Assembly: GCA_002427745.1 (NCBI GenBank)
Contig: DIYF01000163.1
Span: forward strand, 1 to 49,131
Direction: 5' to 3'
DNA: 49,131 nt
From: Roseivirga sp. UBA6061
GTDB lineage: Bacteria; Bacteroidota; Bacteroidia; Cytophagales; Cyclobacteriaceae
Made by a program: the position numbers and the translations under genes. This document shows, in pieces, positions 1 through 8,726 of this stretch (positions are counted from its first letter, which is position 1; every line of letters starts with the position of its first letter). The notes beneath the pieces are model-generated. The model was not told the origin of the DNA and did no database searches. It saw nothing but the letters and a program-made list of their open reading frames with translations.

Positions 1-1032
1 GTACAAGCCGAGCTCGACAGATTGAAAGAGCTGGGATGGTCTGGCGGGGTTTTCTTTGTGGATGATAATTTCATTGGTAATAAGCGTACTGTGAAGCCTT
101 TCCTCAAGGAGTTGATTTCCTGGCAGGAGGCCAATGGTTATCCTTTCAGTTTTACCACCGAGGCCTCGATAGATATGGCGCATGATGATGAGCTGCTTGA
201 GCTGATGGTGATGAGCAAATTCTCAACCGTGTTTATAGGTATAGAAACCCCTGACACGGAGAGCCTGGCACTGACCCTGAAACATCAGAACAACCGCCAG
301 CCTATGAACGAGTCTCTTGAGAAGATTGCCAGAATGGGGCTGCGGATTTTTGCCGGCTTTATTATCGGCTTTGATGATGAAAAGAAAGGGGCCGGAAAGC
401 GCGTGTTTGATTTTGTGACAGAAAACAATTTACCGGGAGTTACCTTTAGTATGCTCCAGGCGCTGCCGGGTACCGGCCTCTGGGATCGTCTGAAAAAAGA
501 GGGCAGACTGCTGGATGACGCTAATCTCACGCAGACGACACTGATCAACTTTGTACCCAGCCGACCGGTCGAAGAGGTGGCCACAGAGTATATGGAAACC
601 TTCTGGGACCTGTACGACCCTAAAAACTACCTCAAACGTGTCTATGAGCACTTCCGTATGGTAGGCACGGCTAAGGTGCACAGCGATCCTGAACTCAGAA
701 AAAAGCTGGCCAACAAACACAAGACAGATATTGACTGGAGAGGACTGATCTTTCTGCTGAAAATTATATGGAAACAGGGAATGCTCAGAAGCACCCGCTT
801 TGTATTCTGGAAATACCTCTGGGGCATGTGGAAGCACAACAGAGGAGGTATAGGCAATTACCTGTCCTTTTCTCTCTTTATCGAGCACTTCCTGCCTTAT
901 CGCGAGGCTGTGAAAAAGGAAATTCAGGAGCAGCTGAGGCTCAGAGCAGAAGGTAAGGTGCCGGTGAAAGATCCGGAAATAGAGCTGAAGCAAGATCTGG
1001 CCGATGAGGTACAATGGTATCAGGCGAGTTGA
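1..1032 (+). CDS. B12-binding-type radical SAM protein, C-terminal part (5' truncated by window)
   Basis: The reading frame is open from the first base, so the TTG at 22 is not a real start and the gene begins outside the window. The missing N-terminus should carry the cobalamin-binding fold and the CxxxCxxC cluster. What is visible is the second half of a radical SAM barrel: strand-like GVFFVDDNFIG, TTEASIDMA, FIGIETPD and AGFIIGFDDE, then LPGTGLWDRLKKEGRL. This is followed by a helical C-terminal extension of about 150 residues like DUF4070, with FVPSRPVEEVATEYM. Family members perform radical chemistry using S-adenosylmethionine. The substrate cannot be read from this fragment. It converges on the macro-domain gene 58 nt downstream. 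Confidence 0.85.
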   Translation, partial: VQAELDRLKELGWSGGVFFVDDNFIGNKRTVKPFLKELISWQEANGYPFSFTTEASIDMAHDDELLELMVMSKFSTVFIGIETPDTESLALTLKHQNNRQPMNESLEKIARMGLRIFAGFIIGFDDEKKGAGKRVFDFVTENNLPGVTFSMLQALPGTGLWDRLKKEGRLLDDANLTQTTLINFVPSRPVEEVATEYMETFWDLYDPKNYLKRVYEHFRMVGTAKVHSDPELRKKLANKHKTDIDWRGLIFLLKIIWKQGMLRSTRFVFWKYLWGMWKHNRGGIGNYLSFSLFIEHFLPYREAVKKEIQEQLRLRAEGKVPVKDPEIELKQDLADEVQWYQAS

Positions 1033-1090
1033 TTGACTCCGCTTAATATTCGAAAAGTGCCTCTGGCGTTAAGAGAATTACCTGTCCTTG

Positions 1091-1756
1091 TTATTCCACG
1101 TTTTGTCGGTGTAAGACATAGGGGGCTATTGACGGATGTATGACTTCCTGCCAGTCTCCTGATATAATGTTTTGATAAGCTGTATACATCTGCTCCGCTG
1201 CTTCAGGCGGAGGCATTCTCCCCACGCCCGTGCAAAGACCTGGTACTAGTATATGACGGATGCTGTTGCTCGTCTGTTGATTGTGCTTAAGTACAGCAAC
1301 CAACAGGGCTCTCATAGCGAGGTAGGCGTTCAGCGTGCCTTTTACGCTTCCGGGAATTCTCATAGTCGGAGCTGCGATAAGAAAAGGCAATCTTTTATGA
1401 TTCATAGGGAGTATGATGGCCGTACCCACCGGTAATTCTCCAAAGTAATCATTCCTGATGGAGTGCATTACCTGCTTCTGAGCTTCCCCTTGATAGTAGT
1501 CATCTATGGCTTTGTCAATACCCCCTCCCATATCTCCGAAGCTATTGGCAGGGCTTACAATGGCATCTGCCCTCACCTTAAGAGCATTGTCAACCATCAC
1601 CCGCACCTCCTTAACATATTGGAATTGATGGGCCAGGGCAGAAGCGGCTTCTTCATCTCTATCGCAAAATGTAATCCGAAGCTGAGTGGATGAAGAGCTT
1701 AGCTCAAAAGGCTTCAGGACCTTAGATGGCTTACGATTGAATAGATTTTGGAGCAT
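1091..1756 (-). CDS. Macro-domain (ADP-ribose-binding/processing) protein
   Basis: A 221-residue protein whose central 180 residues look like a macro domain. It has ADAIVSPANSFGDMGGGIDKAI (the A-x-V-x-x-A-N and GGG loops that line the ADP-ribose pocket), PVGTAIILP, and VPGLCTGVGRMPPPEAAEQM near the C-terminus. Macro domains bind or hydrolyse ADP-ribose derivatives. Which activity applies here cannot be told. The first 30 residues are a polar lead-in without a signal peptide, so the protein is expected in the cytoplasm. It is transcribed away from the orphan at 1832-2314 by a short gap and may be its downstream operon partner. Confidence 0.8.
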   Translation of the reverse strand: MLQNLFNRKPSKVLKPFELSSSSTQLRITFCDRDEEAASALAHQFQYVKEVRVMVDNALKVRADAIVSPANSFGDMGGGIDKAIDDYYQGEAQKQVMHSIRNDYFGELPVGTAIILPMNHKRLPFLIAAPTMRIPGSVKGTLNAYLAMRALLVAVLKHNQQTSNSIRHILVPGLCTGVGRMPPPEAAEQMYTAYQNIISGDWQEVIHPSIAPYVLHRQNVE

Positions 1757-1831
1757 ATTCCGGACATAACAGGTAAACGCCTAATCTCTTTGCAAATAGC
1801 CCGCCAAATCCGGCATGAATATGAGTCTTAA

Positions 1832-2314
1832 CTAATGTTTGGTATCTACATCGACCAACACCAGTGTATCTTCTGTCTTTCCTTTATGATAAATACCAAC
1901 AATCCGCATGTGATGAGATACCACTCGTACAGCAACTATTTTATCTCTGTCCAGATTCAGCTGTTCTGTTATGGCCATATAGTCAGAGTCAGGCTTGTCT
2001 GTAAAGCGGTCGAAGATTCTTCGTTGCATTTCGTTGTATGGCCTGAAACCCTTGTCGAGCAGATAAATACCATCTCTGCCTCCTCTTGATTTACTTTGCT
2101 CAGGGTCGAGCCCGTATTTGATATTGCGAAGGGTAATACAAAACTCTTTGCTCTTCCATACCTTACTCTTTCGGGCTTCTTTCATAAGCTTCTGAGCAAG
2201 AAATACGCTGAAAGCTCTTTCGTTGACCACGAAATCGCCATAGCCAACCAGTAATGATTCCTTAAGAGCAGTCTCCATTCCGGAAAGCCTCTCTTTTACC
2301 GCTTCAATCTGCAA
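1832..2314 (-). CDS. Orphan cytoplasmic protein, 160 aa
   Basis: Not recognised. The protein is highly charged, with no signal peptide or membrane segment. Its middle has basic KLMKEARKSKVWKSKEF and a YGLDPEQSKSRGGRDG loop. The C-terminal third, MRIVGIYHKGKTEDTLVLVDVD, looks like paired beta strands. It lies 75 nt upstream of the macro-domain gene on the same strand, so the two may be co-transcribed. The start is the first ATG after a 287-nt intergenic region shared with the divergent ferritin-like gene. Confidence 0.6.
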   Translation of the reverse strand: MQIEAVKERLSGMETALKESLLVGYGDFVVNERAFSVFLAQKLMKEARKSKVWKSKEFCITLRNIKYGLDPEQSKSRGGRDGIYLLDKGFRPYNEMQRRIFDRFTDKPDSDYMAITEQLNLDRDKIVAVRVVSHHMRIVGIYHKGKTEDTLVLVDVDTKH

Positions 2315-2601
2315 GGTTCTTAGTTTTCTTTTTTGATCTGTATGTCAGAGGACAGTTCATCGGGGTAGTTACCTTAGTCTCCAGGGAGATATCGGATACT
2401 GTTATTTTTCTATATGGACTCTCTTTAAGGTGAAAAAGAAAGAAAATATTGAACTATGGGTTAGGTCTGGTTGTCATTTTGTTCGGAAAGCGGGCTCATT
2501 TAGCGGTATTTCCCTTATATAAAAGCTTCTGTTTTGTTGAATTCGGCTCAGGATATCATTAATTTGATTGGATAAACACTTTTTAGGAAACCACACAAGA
2601 A
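2315..2601. promoter_or_regulatory. Divergent intergenic region
   Basis: This 287-nt stretch separates the leftward orphan at 2314 from the rightward four-gene operon starting at 2602, and must hold promoters for both. It is AT-rich towards the right end. A stretch around 2555-2572 containing TTAATTTG resembles the Bacteroidota -7 box TAnnTTTG imperfectly. No coding potential or clear hairpin was seen. Confidence 0.35.
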
Positions 2602-4074
2602 ATGGCGTTAAACAAACTTTTTACGATTCCTCCTCATATCACCGAAGATAACTTTGAGGAGGTAATGCACCAGGCAATAGCCCTGGAGCTCGCAACTATT
2701 CCGACCTATCTGTCTACTTACTACTCTATCAAGAGAGCACAGGATCAGGATACGGTTTATGCCCGTGTTTTATCTCAGCTGCCTGCCGGATCTGAGGCAC
2801 TGGCTCAGGAGATGACACTGGACATTCTGGTGTATGCGAATAAATCAGCGGCTTATATTATGAGTGTTGTTATTGAGGAGATGCTTCATCTGGCACTCTC
2901 ATCCAATGTGAAAACGGCTATCTGCCAGAAAGCTCCGGATTTGGTAGAAATCGCTCAAACGGTGAAATTCCCTACCCAACTGGATGGACACAGACCGGAA
3001 TTCCCCATCAACATTGACAAACTCTCCCTGGAACAACTTACGGTATTTCTGCAGATTGAGAGCCCCAATACTTTTGAAGACCCTGCTCAGAAGGAGCCTG
3101 ATACTCCCGGTACTCCCCTGGACTATACCACGATCGGGGCATTCTATGATATGATCATAGCCTTTGTGAAAAAGCACTATCCCGGACCTTATGAGCCAAG
3201 GCCTCAATTGCTTCCGGACCAGCCCTTCTATTCCCAGAATTCTATCAACACCGTTTATTATGATCGCAATCATAAGCCTCAGTTTGGTAGCGAAGATGAT
3301 AGCGGAGGCCTAAGACATGTGACGGATGCTGATTCAGCAGTGGCCGCCATGGAGGAAATTATTCATCAGGGAGAAGGCCGCGTACATAGCGATGATCCCT
3401 ACGATAAGCTCAAGTTTGATAAGAACGGATTGCCTGTTCCCTTACCGGTGAAAAACGGAAAGGTACAGTTCAGACCAGGAGACTATGACGACAATACGAA
3501 AGATCATAAAGGCAAAAAAGAGCTCTCTCACTTCGGTAAGTTCATGGAGATTTACAGTATGGGAGTATATTATAAAGAGAAGTTTGATGGCTATAATATT
3601 GATTTCTTTAAGGAGCTGGTGTACGACCAGGCCATGAACCCCAAGCAGGCAGATTACCCGGTAGGATCAGCGGTAGCTATGGCTTCCAAGATGGGGAATG
3701 CACTCTTTACCTACATCATTCTGATGGTAGAGACCTGCTATTATAAAGACAAAGACACCCAGTTTAAAGTATTTATGTATGGTATTCACAAATCCATGAT
3801 CTGGCTGCTGAGTGAATTCGGAAACGGCATGAACGCCTATACTTTCGAGAAAGATAATACTACGTATGAGGCATCTCTCACCTTTGAGTATTACGACTTT
3901 TCACAGGACCCGGCCAGCCCCAAAGATCAAATGATCAGAATGGCCAATGAGCTGGCACAACTGGACAGTGGCTGGGAATGGTTACTTACGGATACGAACT
4001 ATCTGCTGGCTTTACCGGATGTAGGGCTGGATCACTCAGTGAAACCCAATGTGCCTGAAATTCCTGCGAGCTGA
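2602..4074 (+). CDS. Ferritin-like domain protein (iminophenyl-pyruvate dimer synthase/VioB-type fold)
   Basis: A 490-residue protein. Residues about 15-240 match the ferritin-like domain found in iminophenyl-pyruvate dimer synthases such as VioB and RebD. Helix 1 has ALELATIPTYLS with a metal-type Glu near 29. Helix 2 carries EEMLHLALSSNV with the E-x-x-H pair near residues 92-96. Later segments (LSHFGKFMEIYSMG, ALFTYIILMVETCYY) are helical. In characterised relatives the domain houses a diiron or heme-linked active site. The substrate here is unknown. It is first in an operon with a cysteine-rich protein, an MNIO enzyme and an HvfC-like partner, which suggests a metal-dependent oxidation role in the same pathway. 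Confidence 0.75.
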   Translation: MALNKLFTIPPHITEDNFEEVMHQAIALELATIPTYLSTYYSIKRAQDQDTVYARVLSQLPAGSEALAQEMTLDILVYANKSAAYIMSVVIEEMLHLALSSNVKTAICQKAPDLVEIAQTVKFPTQLDGHRPEFPINIDKLSLEQLTVFLQIESPNTFEDPAQKEPDTPGTPLDYTTIGAFYDMIIAFVKKHYPGPYEPRPQLLPDQPFYSQNSINTVYYDRNHKPQFGSEDDSGGLRHVTDADSAVAAMEEIIHQGEGRVHSDDPYDKLKFDKNGLPVPLPVKNGKVQFRPGDYDDNTKDHKGKKELSHFGKFMEIYSMGVYYKEKFDGYNIDFFKELVYDQAMNPKQADYPVGSAVAMASKMGNALFTYIILMVETCYYKDKDTQFKVFMYGIHKSMIWLLSEFGNGMNAYTFEKDNTTYEASLTFEYYDFSQDPASPKDQMIRMANELAQLDSGWEWLLTDTNYLLALPDVGLDHSVKPNVPEIPAS

Positions 4075-4124
4075 TTGTTCGGAGCGATTACTTTTTAGTC
4101 TTAATTACTTTAAAAGAATTTACC

Positions 4125-4721
4125 ATGTCTGATACAACAAATAAAATCATACCTCAATTTTTACCACCCAAAGAACTCCACACCTGCATGGGCCTCAACT
4201 CATGTAAAAACAAAGGGTTTTCCGGAAATAACGACTGTGCCGGTCAGGGAGATTGCTCAACGGTGAACCATCCCTGTCATGTACTTAATGAATGCAAAGG
4301 CCAGGGAGGATGTGGCCTGTTCGGTACTACGCAGGAGTTTTGTCACCCTGGTGAGAACGACTGTAAATACCAGGGGAGCTGCGGTGCTCCTATTCTCGCT
4401 TCAAGGTTCATTGCCCAGGGCCCCAATAAGGGCAGGAGCGTATGGCAGCTGGCTCGCGAACTATTTCTGAAAAGAATGGAAGCGCAGGGCATAGAAGTTG
4501 ACAAAGATAAGCTTCCGATCGGGCAGGAATATGGCCCTACGGACGAATTTGTAGCTGCCAGAGGTGCGGGTTCTTCCTGTGGCCAGAGTGGTGATCGTTA
4601 TTGCTCTTACGCCTTTGATAACCGTGATGTAAGTCGGTTTAAAAAACGTGAGCGCTTTATGAAAAAGAGTGCCCGTAAAATGAAGAACACCGAGAAGAAT
4701 TGCGGCTGTGACGAAGAATAA
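4125..4721 (+). CDS. Cysteine-rich protein with CX5C repeats, candidate MNIO substrate
   Basis: A 198-residue protein with 14 cysteines and no signal peptide. The first 86 residues hold four C-x5-C units of similar make-up (CMGLNSC at 21-27, CAGQGDC at 38-44, CKGQGGC at 57-63, CKYQGSC at 80-86). These are followed by a helical middle (SVWQLARELFLKRMEAQGI), then GSSCGQSGDRYC (152-160), a basic segment, and a terminal NCGCDEE. Its 3' end overlaps the MNIO gene by 14 nt, indicating translational coupling. Enzymes of the DUF692/MNIO family are known to modify cysteines of gene-encoded peptides, for example bufferins and TglA-type peptides, so this protein is the obvious substrate candidate. That role is inferred, and the protein is larger than typical precursors. 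Confidence 0.65.
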   Translation: MSDTTNKIIPQFLPPKELHTCMGLNSCKNKGFSGNNDCAGQGDCSTVNHPCHVLNECKGQGGCGLFGTTQEFCHPGENDCKYQGSCGAPILASRFIAQGPNKGRSVWQLARELFLKRMEAQGIEVDKDKLPIGQEYGPTDEFVAARGAGSSCGQSGDRYCSYAFDNRDVSRFKKRERFMKKSARKMKNTEKNCGCDEE

Positions 4722-5640
4722 ACTTGGCCTGCCCGATTTGGGTCTGGGTTTGGGGCTCAGAAGTCAGCATTTCAATCATATCCTGGAACAGAACCCGGAA
4801 GTTGATTGGTTTGAAGTGATTTCTGAAAACTTTATGGATTCATACGGGCGACCCCGTCATGTGCTGAAACAAATAGCTGAAAGATACCCTGTGGTGATGC
4901 ACGGGGTATCGCTTTCTATAGGCAGTACTGATCCCCTAGACTTTGATTACCTGAAAAAACTGAAGGCGCTGGCCGATGAAGTCAATCCCGCCTGGGTGAG
5001 CGACCATTTGTGCTGGACCGGTGTATTGACTACCAATTCACATGACCTGCTGCCGGTGCCTTTAAATGAAGAGTCTCTGAAACACGTATGTGACAGGATC
5101 AATACCGTTCAGGACTATATAGAACGTCCCCTGATCATAGAGAACCCCAGCACCTATGCTACCTTCAGGCATTCGACTATAGCTGAGTGGGATTTTCTGA
5201 GCCGGATGACTGAACAGACCAATTGCGGCCTGTTACTGGATGTCAACAATGTTTACGTATCATCTTTCAATAATGACTTCGATCCTGTAGAATACCTAGA
5301 GGGAATTCCTCATGACCGCGTGGTGCAGATGCACCTGGCAGGTCACCAGCATTGCGGCAATTACATTATCGATACCCATGACCGGGAGGTGACGAAGCAT
5401 GTATGGGAGCTTTTCAGGCTGGCCTGGCAAAGAACCGGTGGTACCTCCACTCTGCTTGAATGGGACGGTAATATTCCGGCTTTTGATGTATATCATGCGG
5501 AGTTATTGAAGGCAAAGGAGTTTATGTCCGGAGATTTCAATGGTCTGAGTGATGCAGAGGAAGAGCTGCCTGTGCAGGAAGAAGTATCTAACCCAATTCA
5601 CTTTATGGTCTCAGAAACCAGAGATCAACTTGAGGTATAA
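4708..5640 (+). CDS. DUF692 / MNIO family multinuclear iron oxidase (BufB-like)
   Basis: A full-length 310-residue member of the DUF692 TIM-barrel family. It starts at a GTG inside the end of the previous gene. Metal-ligand motifs appear in family order: WFEVISENFM, VVMHGVSLSIG, WVSDHLCW, PLIIENPSTY, LLLDVNNVYVS, VVQMHLAGH, IIDTHD and TLLEWD. These supply the conserved His, Glu and Asp residues that hold two or three iron ions. Characterised members oxidatively rearrange cysteine side chains or cleave the backbone of ribosomal peptides with O2. Its place between a Cys-rich protein and an HvfC-like protein matches buf-type operons. Confidence 0.92.
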   Translation: MTKNKLGLPDLGLGLGLRSQHFNHILEQNPEVDWFEVISENFMDSYGRPRHVLKQIAERYPVVMHGVSLSIGSTDPLDFDYLKKLKALADEVNPAWVSDHLCWTGVLTTNSHDLLPVPLNEESLKHVCDRINTVQDYIERPLIIENPSTYATFRHSTIAEWDFLSRMTEQTNCGLLLDVNNVYVSSFNNDFDPVEYLEGIPHDRVVQMHLAGHQHCGNYIIDTHDREVTKHVWELFRLAWQRTGGTSTLLEWDGNIPAFDVYHAELLKAKEFMSGDFNGLSDAEEELPVQEEVSNPIHFMVSETRDQLEV

Positions 5641-5642
5641 GT

Positions 5643-6488
5643 ATGGCGGATTCTCCCGAAATACCACTATCCGGTTTTCAGCAATGGATGCAGCATATGC
5701 TGCTGGACCCGCATGGCCAGACAGAGACAGATCCCATGCAACTACTGCCTGAAGCATTTACAGGAGGCAATGTAGCATCTGTGATCAATGACTCTGACAG
5801 GCTGTCGGCACGAGAGCACCTGGCCATATACCAAAGGAGTTATATCGCCCGTTTGCGCGACTGCATGGCTAAACAGTTCAGTGCCCTGGAGTATGCCCTA
5901 GGCGAAAATCTCTTCTGTGGCTTTGCCGATAATTACCTTGAGCTATACCCTTCAAAGAGCTACAACCTGATGAACCTGGGTGAGCATTTTGCAGATTACC
6001 TTGAAGCCACACGGCCCGATAAGGATCAGCCGGTGAAGGAAGAGTGGCCCGACTTTATGATCGAACTGGCGCGCTTTGAGTACGCTACCATGATCATCTT
6101 TGATGAAAAAGCTGATGAGGGGTTCACACTGGTTGATGAAAATACACCGGAAGAACAGCTGGAACTGATTCCCGTTTTTTACCCCTTTAATTTTCAGTTT
6201 CCAGTTCGCTGGTTTTACAGTGAATTTGTGAATGGCAGAGAGCCCGGGTTACCCTATGCTCAGGAGACCTTTTGTGCTATTGTCAGGCGCAATTATAAAC
6301 TGGCTCTGTTTGACCTGAACCAGGGACAGTACTTTCTGCTCAGCTATCTGAAGGGAGGGTACAGTCTGGCAGAGGCAAAAAAACTGCTTTGTGAAAATGA
6401 GGGCTTTGATACAGGTAAACTGGAAGGAGTCTGGCCGGTTTGGAAAAAGAAATGGCTGGAACTGGGTTTCTTCAGGCTGAAGGCCTGA
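5643..6488 (+). CDS. HvfC/BufC-type partner protein (DUF2063 N-terminal domain)
   Basis: A 281-residue protein starting 2 nt after the MNIO stop. Residues about 10-110 match the DUF2063/HvfC N-terminal domain: FQQWMQHMLLDP, then SAREHLAIYQRSYIARL, DCMAKQFSALEYALGENLF, and YLELYPSKSYNLMNLGEHFADYL. In buf and tgl operons this subunit partners the DUF692 enzyme and recognises the precursor peptide. The C-terminal part contains a winged-helix-like stretch (GQYFLLSYLKGGYSLAEAKKLL). It is the last gene of the operon and is followed by a strong hairpin terminator. Confidence 0.85.
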   Translation: MADSPEIPLSGFQQWMQHMLLDPHGQTETDPMQLLPEAFTGGNVASVINDSDRLSAREHLAIYQRSYIARLRDCMAKQFSALEYALGENLFCGFADNYLELYPSKSYNLMNLGEHFADYLEATRPDKDQPVKEEWPDFMIELARFEYATMIIFDEKADEGFTLVDENTPEEQLELIPVFYPFNFQFPVRWFYSEFVNGREPGLPYAQETFCAIVRRNYKLALFDLNQGQYFLLSYLKGGYSLAEAKKLLCENEGFDTGKLEGVWPVWKKKWLELGFFRLKA

Positions 6489-6511
6489 GAAGGCGATAAG
6501 ATCTGATTCAT

Positions 6512-6554
6512 AAAATAAATCCTGCCACTCGTATGAGGGCAGGATTTATTTTTG
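6512..6554. terminator. Bidirectional intrinsic terminator
   Basis: A perfect 14-bp stem (6513-6526 with 6538-6551, AAATAAATCCTGCC) with an 11-nt loop. T-runs lie on both sides, so it can end the MNIO operon on the plus strand and the convergent gene at 6584 on the minus strand. Confidence 0.9.
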
Positions 6555-6583
6555 TCAAATAGAGTGGTTGTGTTCTCAGCCAA

Positions 6584-7531
6584 TTAAGACACAGGAAGCA
6601 TAGAAGCCGCATCTGTATGGAAGAATGTTACGCCAGGGTTCCCTTCAAACTCCATTTCTATTGTTTGAGAATACTGCAACATCTTGCTGTCGTCCTCCAG
6701 TGTAAGCAACCAGAAGGTGGTATGGAAAGCCGTGACATTTGCCTTCTTCTTTTCAAACTGAATATTTGTGACGCCACCTCCGGGATTTGTACTGGATAGC
6801 TTGAAGGAAGTGGTCTCCTTTACAGTTTTACCTTCCAGGGCATTCCACAATATGATATTGGGGTTCAGCTTTGGATTGTTGGGGTCGTAATGACCATCGT
6901 TGTAAATGGACAATAGGGCCGGAGTGGTATTCCCGGTAGGGATAGTTGAGATTTGCGGGATGTTCGGAGGTCCCGGGTGCGTATCTACTGTACCGGGTGC
7001 TAAGATTGAATTGCCATGAGGTACTGATACCTGTTTGACCACCGGAAACTCCGGTTGGGTAATCGGGTTAGGGTCAGGGATGGGATCATTGGGGTTCTCA
7101 ATAGCCCCTGCATCCTGAGCTACATTTACCAGGTGCAACCAGTCGCCATTTTCAGCATGCACTAAGGTGTTTTCCTGAGGTCCGGCATCACTTCCGAAAT
7201 ACACTCGTTGCTCGTAAAAGAGCACCCAGCAATTCTGCTGATAATCACCTCCTCTGTTAGGGGCATCACCGGGAATCGCTGAGAAGGTCATTTCCTCGTA
7301 GTAATGGAAATCCTTAAGAATCACATTGTCACTCGCTGGAGTTCCGTCCTGTGGCAAGGGCATTACATTATAGCCCAACTGAGGCCCCTGGTTGGGGTTG
7401 GGATTGTTCCAGGTACCAACCAGGCCTAAAAGAGGACCCAGGCCAGCCTGGACTGCCGGTACATGCTCTCCACCGCCATCAATGATGATGGGAGTGGTAG
7501 TGTTGGGTGGTGGTGGGATTGAGTCTTTCAT
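6584..7531 (-). CDS. Heme-binding beta-barrel-like (nitrobindin/FABP-type) protein
   Basis: A 315-residue protein without signal peptide. After a proline-rich start it has GLGPLLGLVGTWNNPN, which resembles the opening 'LxPLxxLlGtW' strand of nitrobindin-like and FABP-like beta barrels. Alternating strands follow (YYEEMTFSAI, QNCWVLFYEQRVYF, GDWLHLVNVAQ), ending in TFWLLTLEDDSKMLQYSQTIEMEF. Such barrels often bind heme or hydrophobic ligands. The usual heme-ligating His cannot be assigned with confidence. It is longer than canonical nitrobindins (about 160-200 aa), with Pro/Asn-rich inserts around residues 150-200. Confidence 0.6.
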   Translation of the reverse strand: MKDSIPPPPNTTTPIIIDGGGEHVPAVQAGLGPLLGLVGTWNNPNPNQGPQLGYNVMPLPQDGTPASDNVILKDFHYYEEMTFSAIPGDAPNRGGDYQQNCWVLFYEQRVYFGSDAGPQENTLVHAENGDWLHLVNVAQDAGAIENPNDPIPDPNPITQPEFPVVKQVSVPHGNSILAPGTVDTHPGPPNIPQISTIPTGNTTPALLSIYNDGHYDPNNPKLNPNIILWNALEGKTVKETTSFKLSSTNPGGGVTNIQFEKKKANVTAFHTTFWLLTLEDDSKMLQYSQTIEMEFEGNPGVTFFHTDAASMLPVS

Positions 7532-7794
7532 GGTTATTTAAAAAATTATATGGAAAAGTGTGTTTTGGTACCTTATATAATTTAGTAAAAACTGACTCTG
7601 GAATTGTGTTATTTCGGTTGCTAATCCTGTATAGAAGAGGTTTTGTTGTGAAATAAGGATAATTGTTGTGAGTGAATGGCTGTGTAAAAGCCTCAGGGCC
7701 ACCACAGGAAGGTAGATAGCGAATAGAGGTGAGGCTGTTTCCAGGCAGAAAACCCGGGAAGTAAGCTATAGAGCTGTTGAATGGCTGATAGTTC

Positions 7795-7986
7795 TCAACA
7801 ATTGCTATTGCCTGATTCTTTATGATCAGTGAGCTTTTTATCAGCCATAAAAGCCATGCCGATGAGTGCGGCAGAAGGGAACAGGGTTTCTATGCCTGAG
7901 AGGGACCAGTCATGAATCATATTGAAGATTGAAGCAATAACACCGAGGACTCCGATTACAAGTACTACGTAATTCACTGATTTCAT
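7795..7986 (-). CDS. Small membrane protein, two predicted TM segments
   Basis: A 63-residue protein with two hydrophobic segments (about residues 5-22, YVVLVIGVLGVIASIF, and 34-48, LFPSAALIGMAFMA) separated by a short polar loop, and a charged tail ending in NC. No family recognised. It is oriented divergently from the XRE-membrane regulator gene 143 nt away and may belong to its regulon. Codon use and a clean ATG support it being real. Confidence 0.55.
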   Translation of the reverse strand: MKSVNYVVLVIGVLGVIASIFNMIHDWSLSGIETLFPSAALIGMAFMADKKLTDHKESGNSNC

Positions 7987-8100
7987 GGCTTTGTATTTTG
8001 TTGAATGTGAGCTTTTGATGATGCATAAAAGCTACTATTGATGATTTAGCCATGAGCTTCTGCATCAAAGGGTTAAAGCCGGCCTGAGCGGCCGGGGGGA

Positions 8101-8140
8101 ATGGTGACCTTTTTGATTTTATTATAACTTTGGTCACCAT
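8101..8140. promoter_or_regulatory. 9-bp inverted repeat around the promoter of the XRE gene (putative operator)
   Basis: ATGGTGACC (8101-8109) and GGTCACCAT (8132-8140) form a perfect dyad spaced by 22 nt of AT-rich sequence. The spacer and right arm contain TAACTTTG (8125-8132), a match to the Bacteroidota -7 box TAnnTTTG. The right arm ends 1 nt before the preferred ATG at 8142. This fits an autoregulatory operator and possibly a leaderless or near-leaderless transcript. Confidence 0.55.
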
Positions 8141-8141
8141 C

Positions 8142-8726
8142 ATGAGCCTGAAAACCAAGATTGCTGATTTAAGAAAAAACAAGGGCTACTCCCAGGAAAG
8201 GCTCGCAGATGAGGCGGGAGTATCTATTAGAACTATTCAGCGAATTGAATCAGGTGTCACCCGTCCCACCGGCCATACTCTGGGACTTGTAGCCCATGTT
8301 CTGGATACTACGGTAGAGGAGCTACTGAAGACAAACGAACTTTTGCATAACAACGCAGACAGCGATTTCGAACTGGTAAATAAAATTAACCTCAGTGCCT
8401 TGCCCGGCCTTGTTTTACCTTACGGCAATTTCATTATTCCTTTTTTCATCTGGAGAAAGCATAAGCATGAGGTGGAGGTTAAAGAGATGGGCAGGCGTAT
8501 TCTCAACTTTCAATTGCTCTGGTCGGTAGCGGCCACCCTCTGTTTCATTCTGGTGCCCATGCTCCACTATGTACTCATAGACCAGTTCAATACAGGAAGA
8601 GCTCCCATCACCTGGATTGTCTTTGCTTTTCTGGTAATCTACAATGTCTACAAAACCCTTCGCACCTCCCTTTTATTAAAGCAGGAAAACGGTCGGATAT
8701 ACCCTCGTACGCCCTCATTTATCTAG
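8142..8726 (+). CDS. XRE-family helix-turn-helix regulator with C-terminal membrane domain
   Basis: The N-terminal 65 residues are a classic Cro/C1 HTH (KIADLRKNKGYSQERLADEAG, then VSIRTIQRIESG). A short linker leads to about 100 residues with three hydrophobic segments (LPGLVLPYGNFIIPFFIW, LWSVAATLCFILVPMLHYVLI, WIVFAFLVIYNVY), like DUF4870-type membrane tails. A membrane-tethered DNA-binding regulator is the simplest reading. An in-frame TTG at 8130 would add four residues, but the ATG at 8142 is preferred. An inverted repeat overlaps the promoter. Confidence 0.8.
   Translation: MSLKTKIADLRKNKGYSQERLADEAGVSIRTIQRIESGVTRPTGHTLGLVAHVLDTTVEELLKTNELLHNNADSDFELVNKINLSALPGLVLPYGNFIIPFFIWRKHKHEVEVKEMGRRILNFQLLWSVAATLCFILVPMLHYVLIDQFNTGRAPITWIVFAFLVIYNVYKTLRTSLLLKQENGRIYPRTPSFI

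Noticed and set aside
430..1014. Long open frames on the strand opposite strong genes (for example 430-1014 minus, 30962-31396 plus, 16793-17332 plus)
   Set aside because: They are shadows of well-supported genes (radical SAM, purL, decarboxylase) and show no family features of their own.
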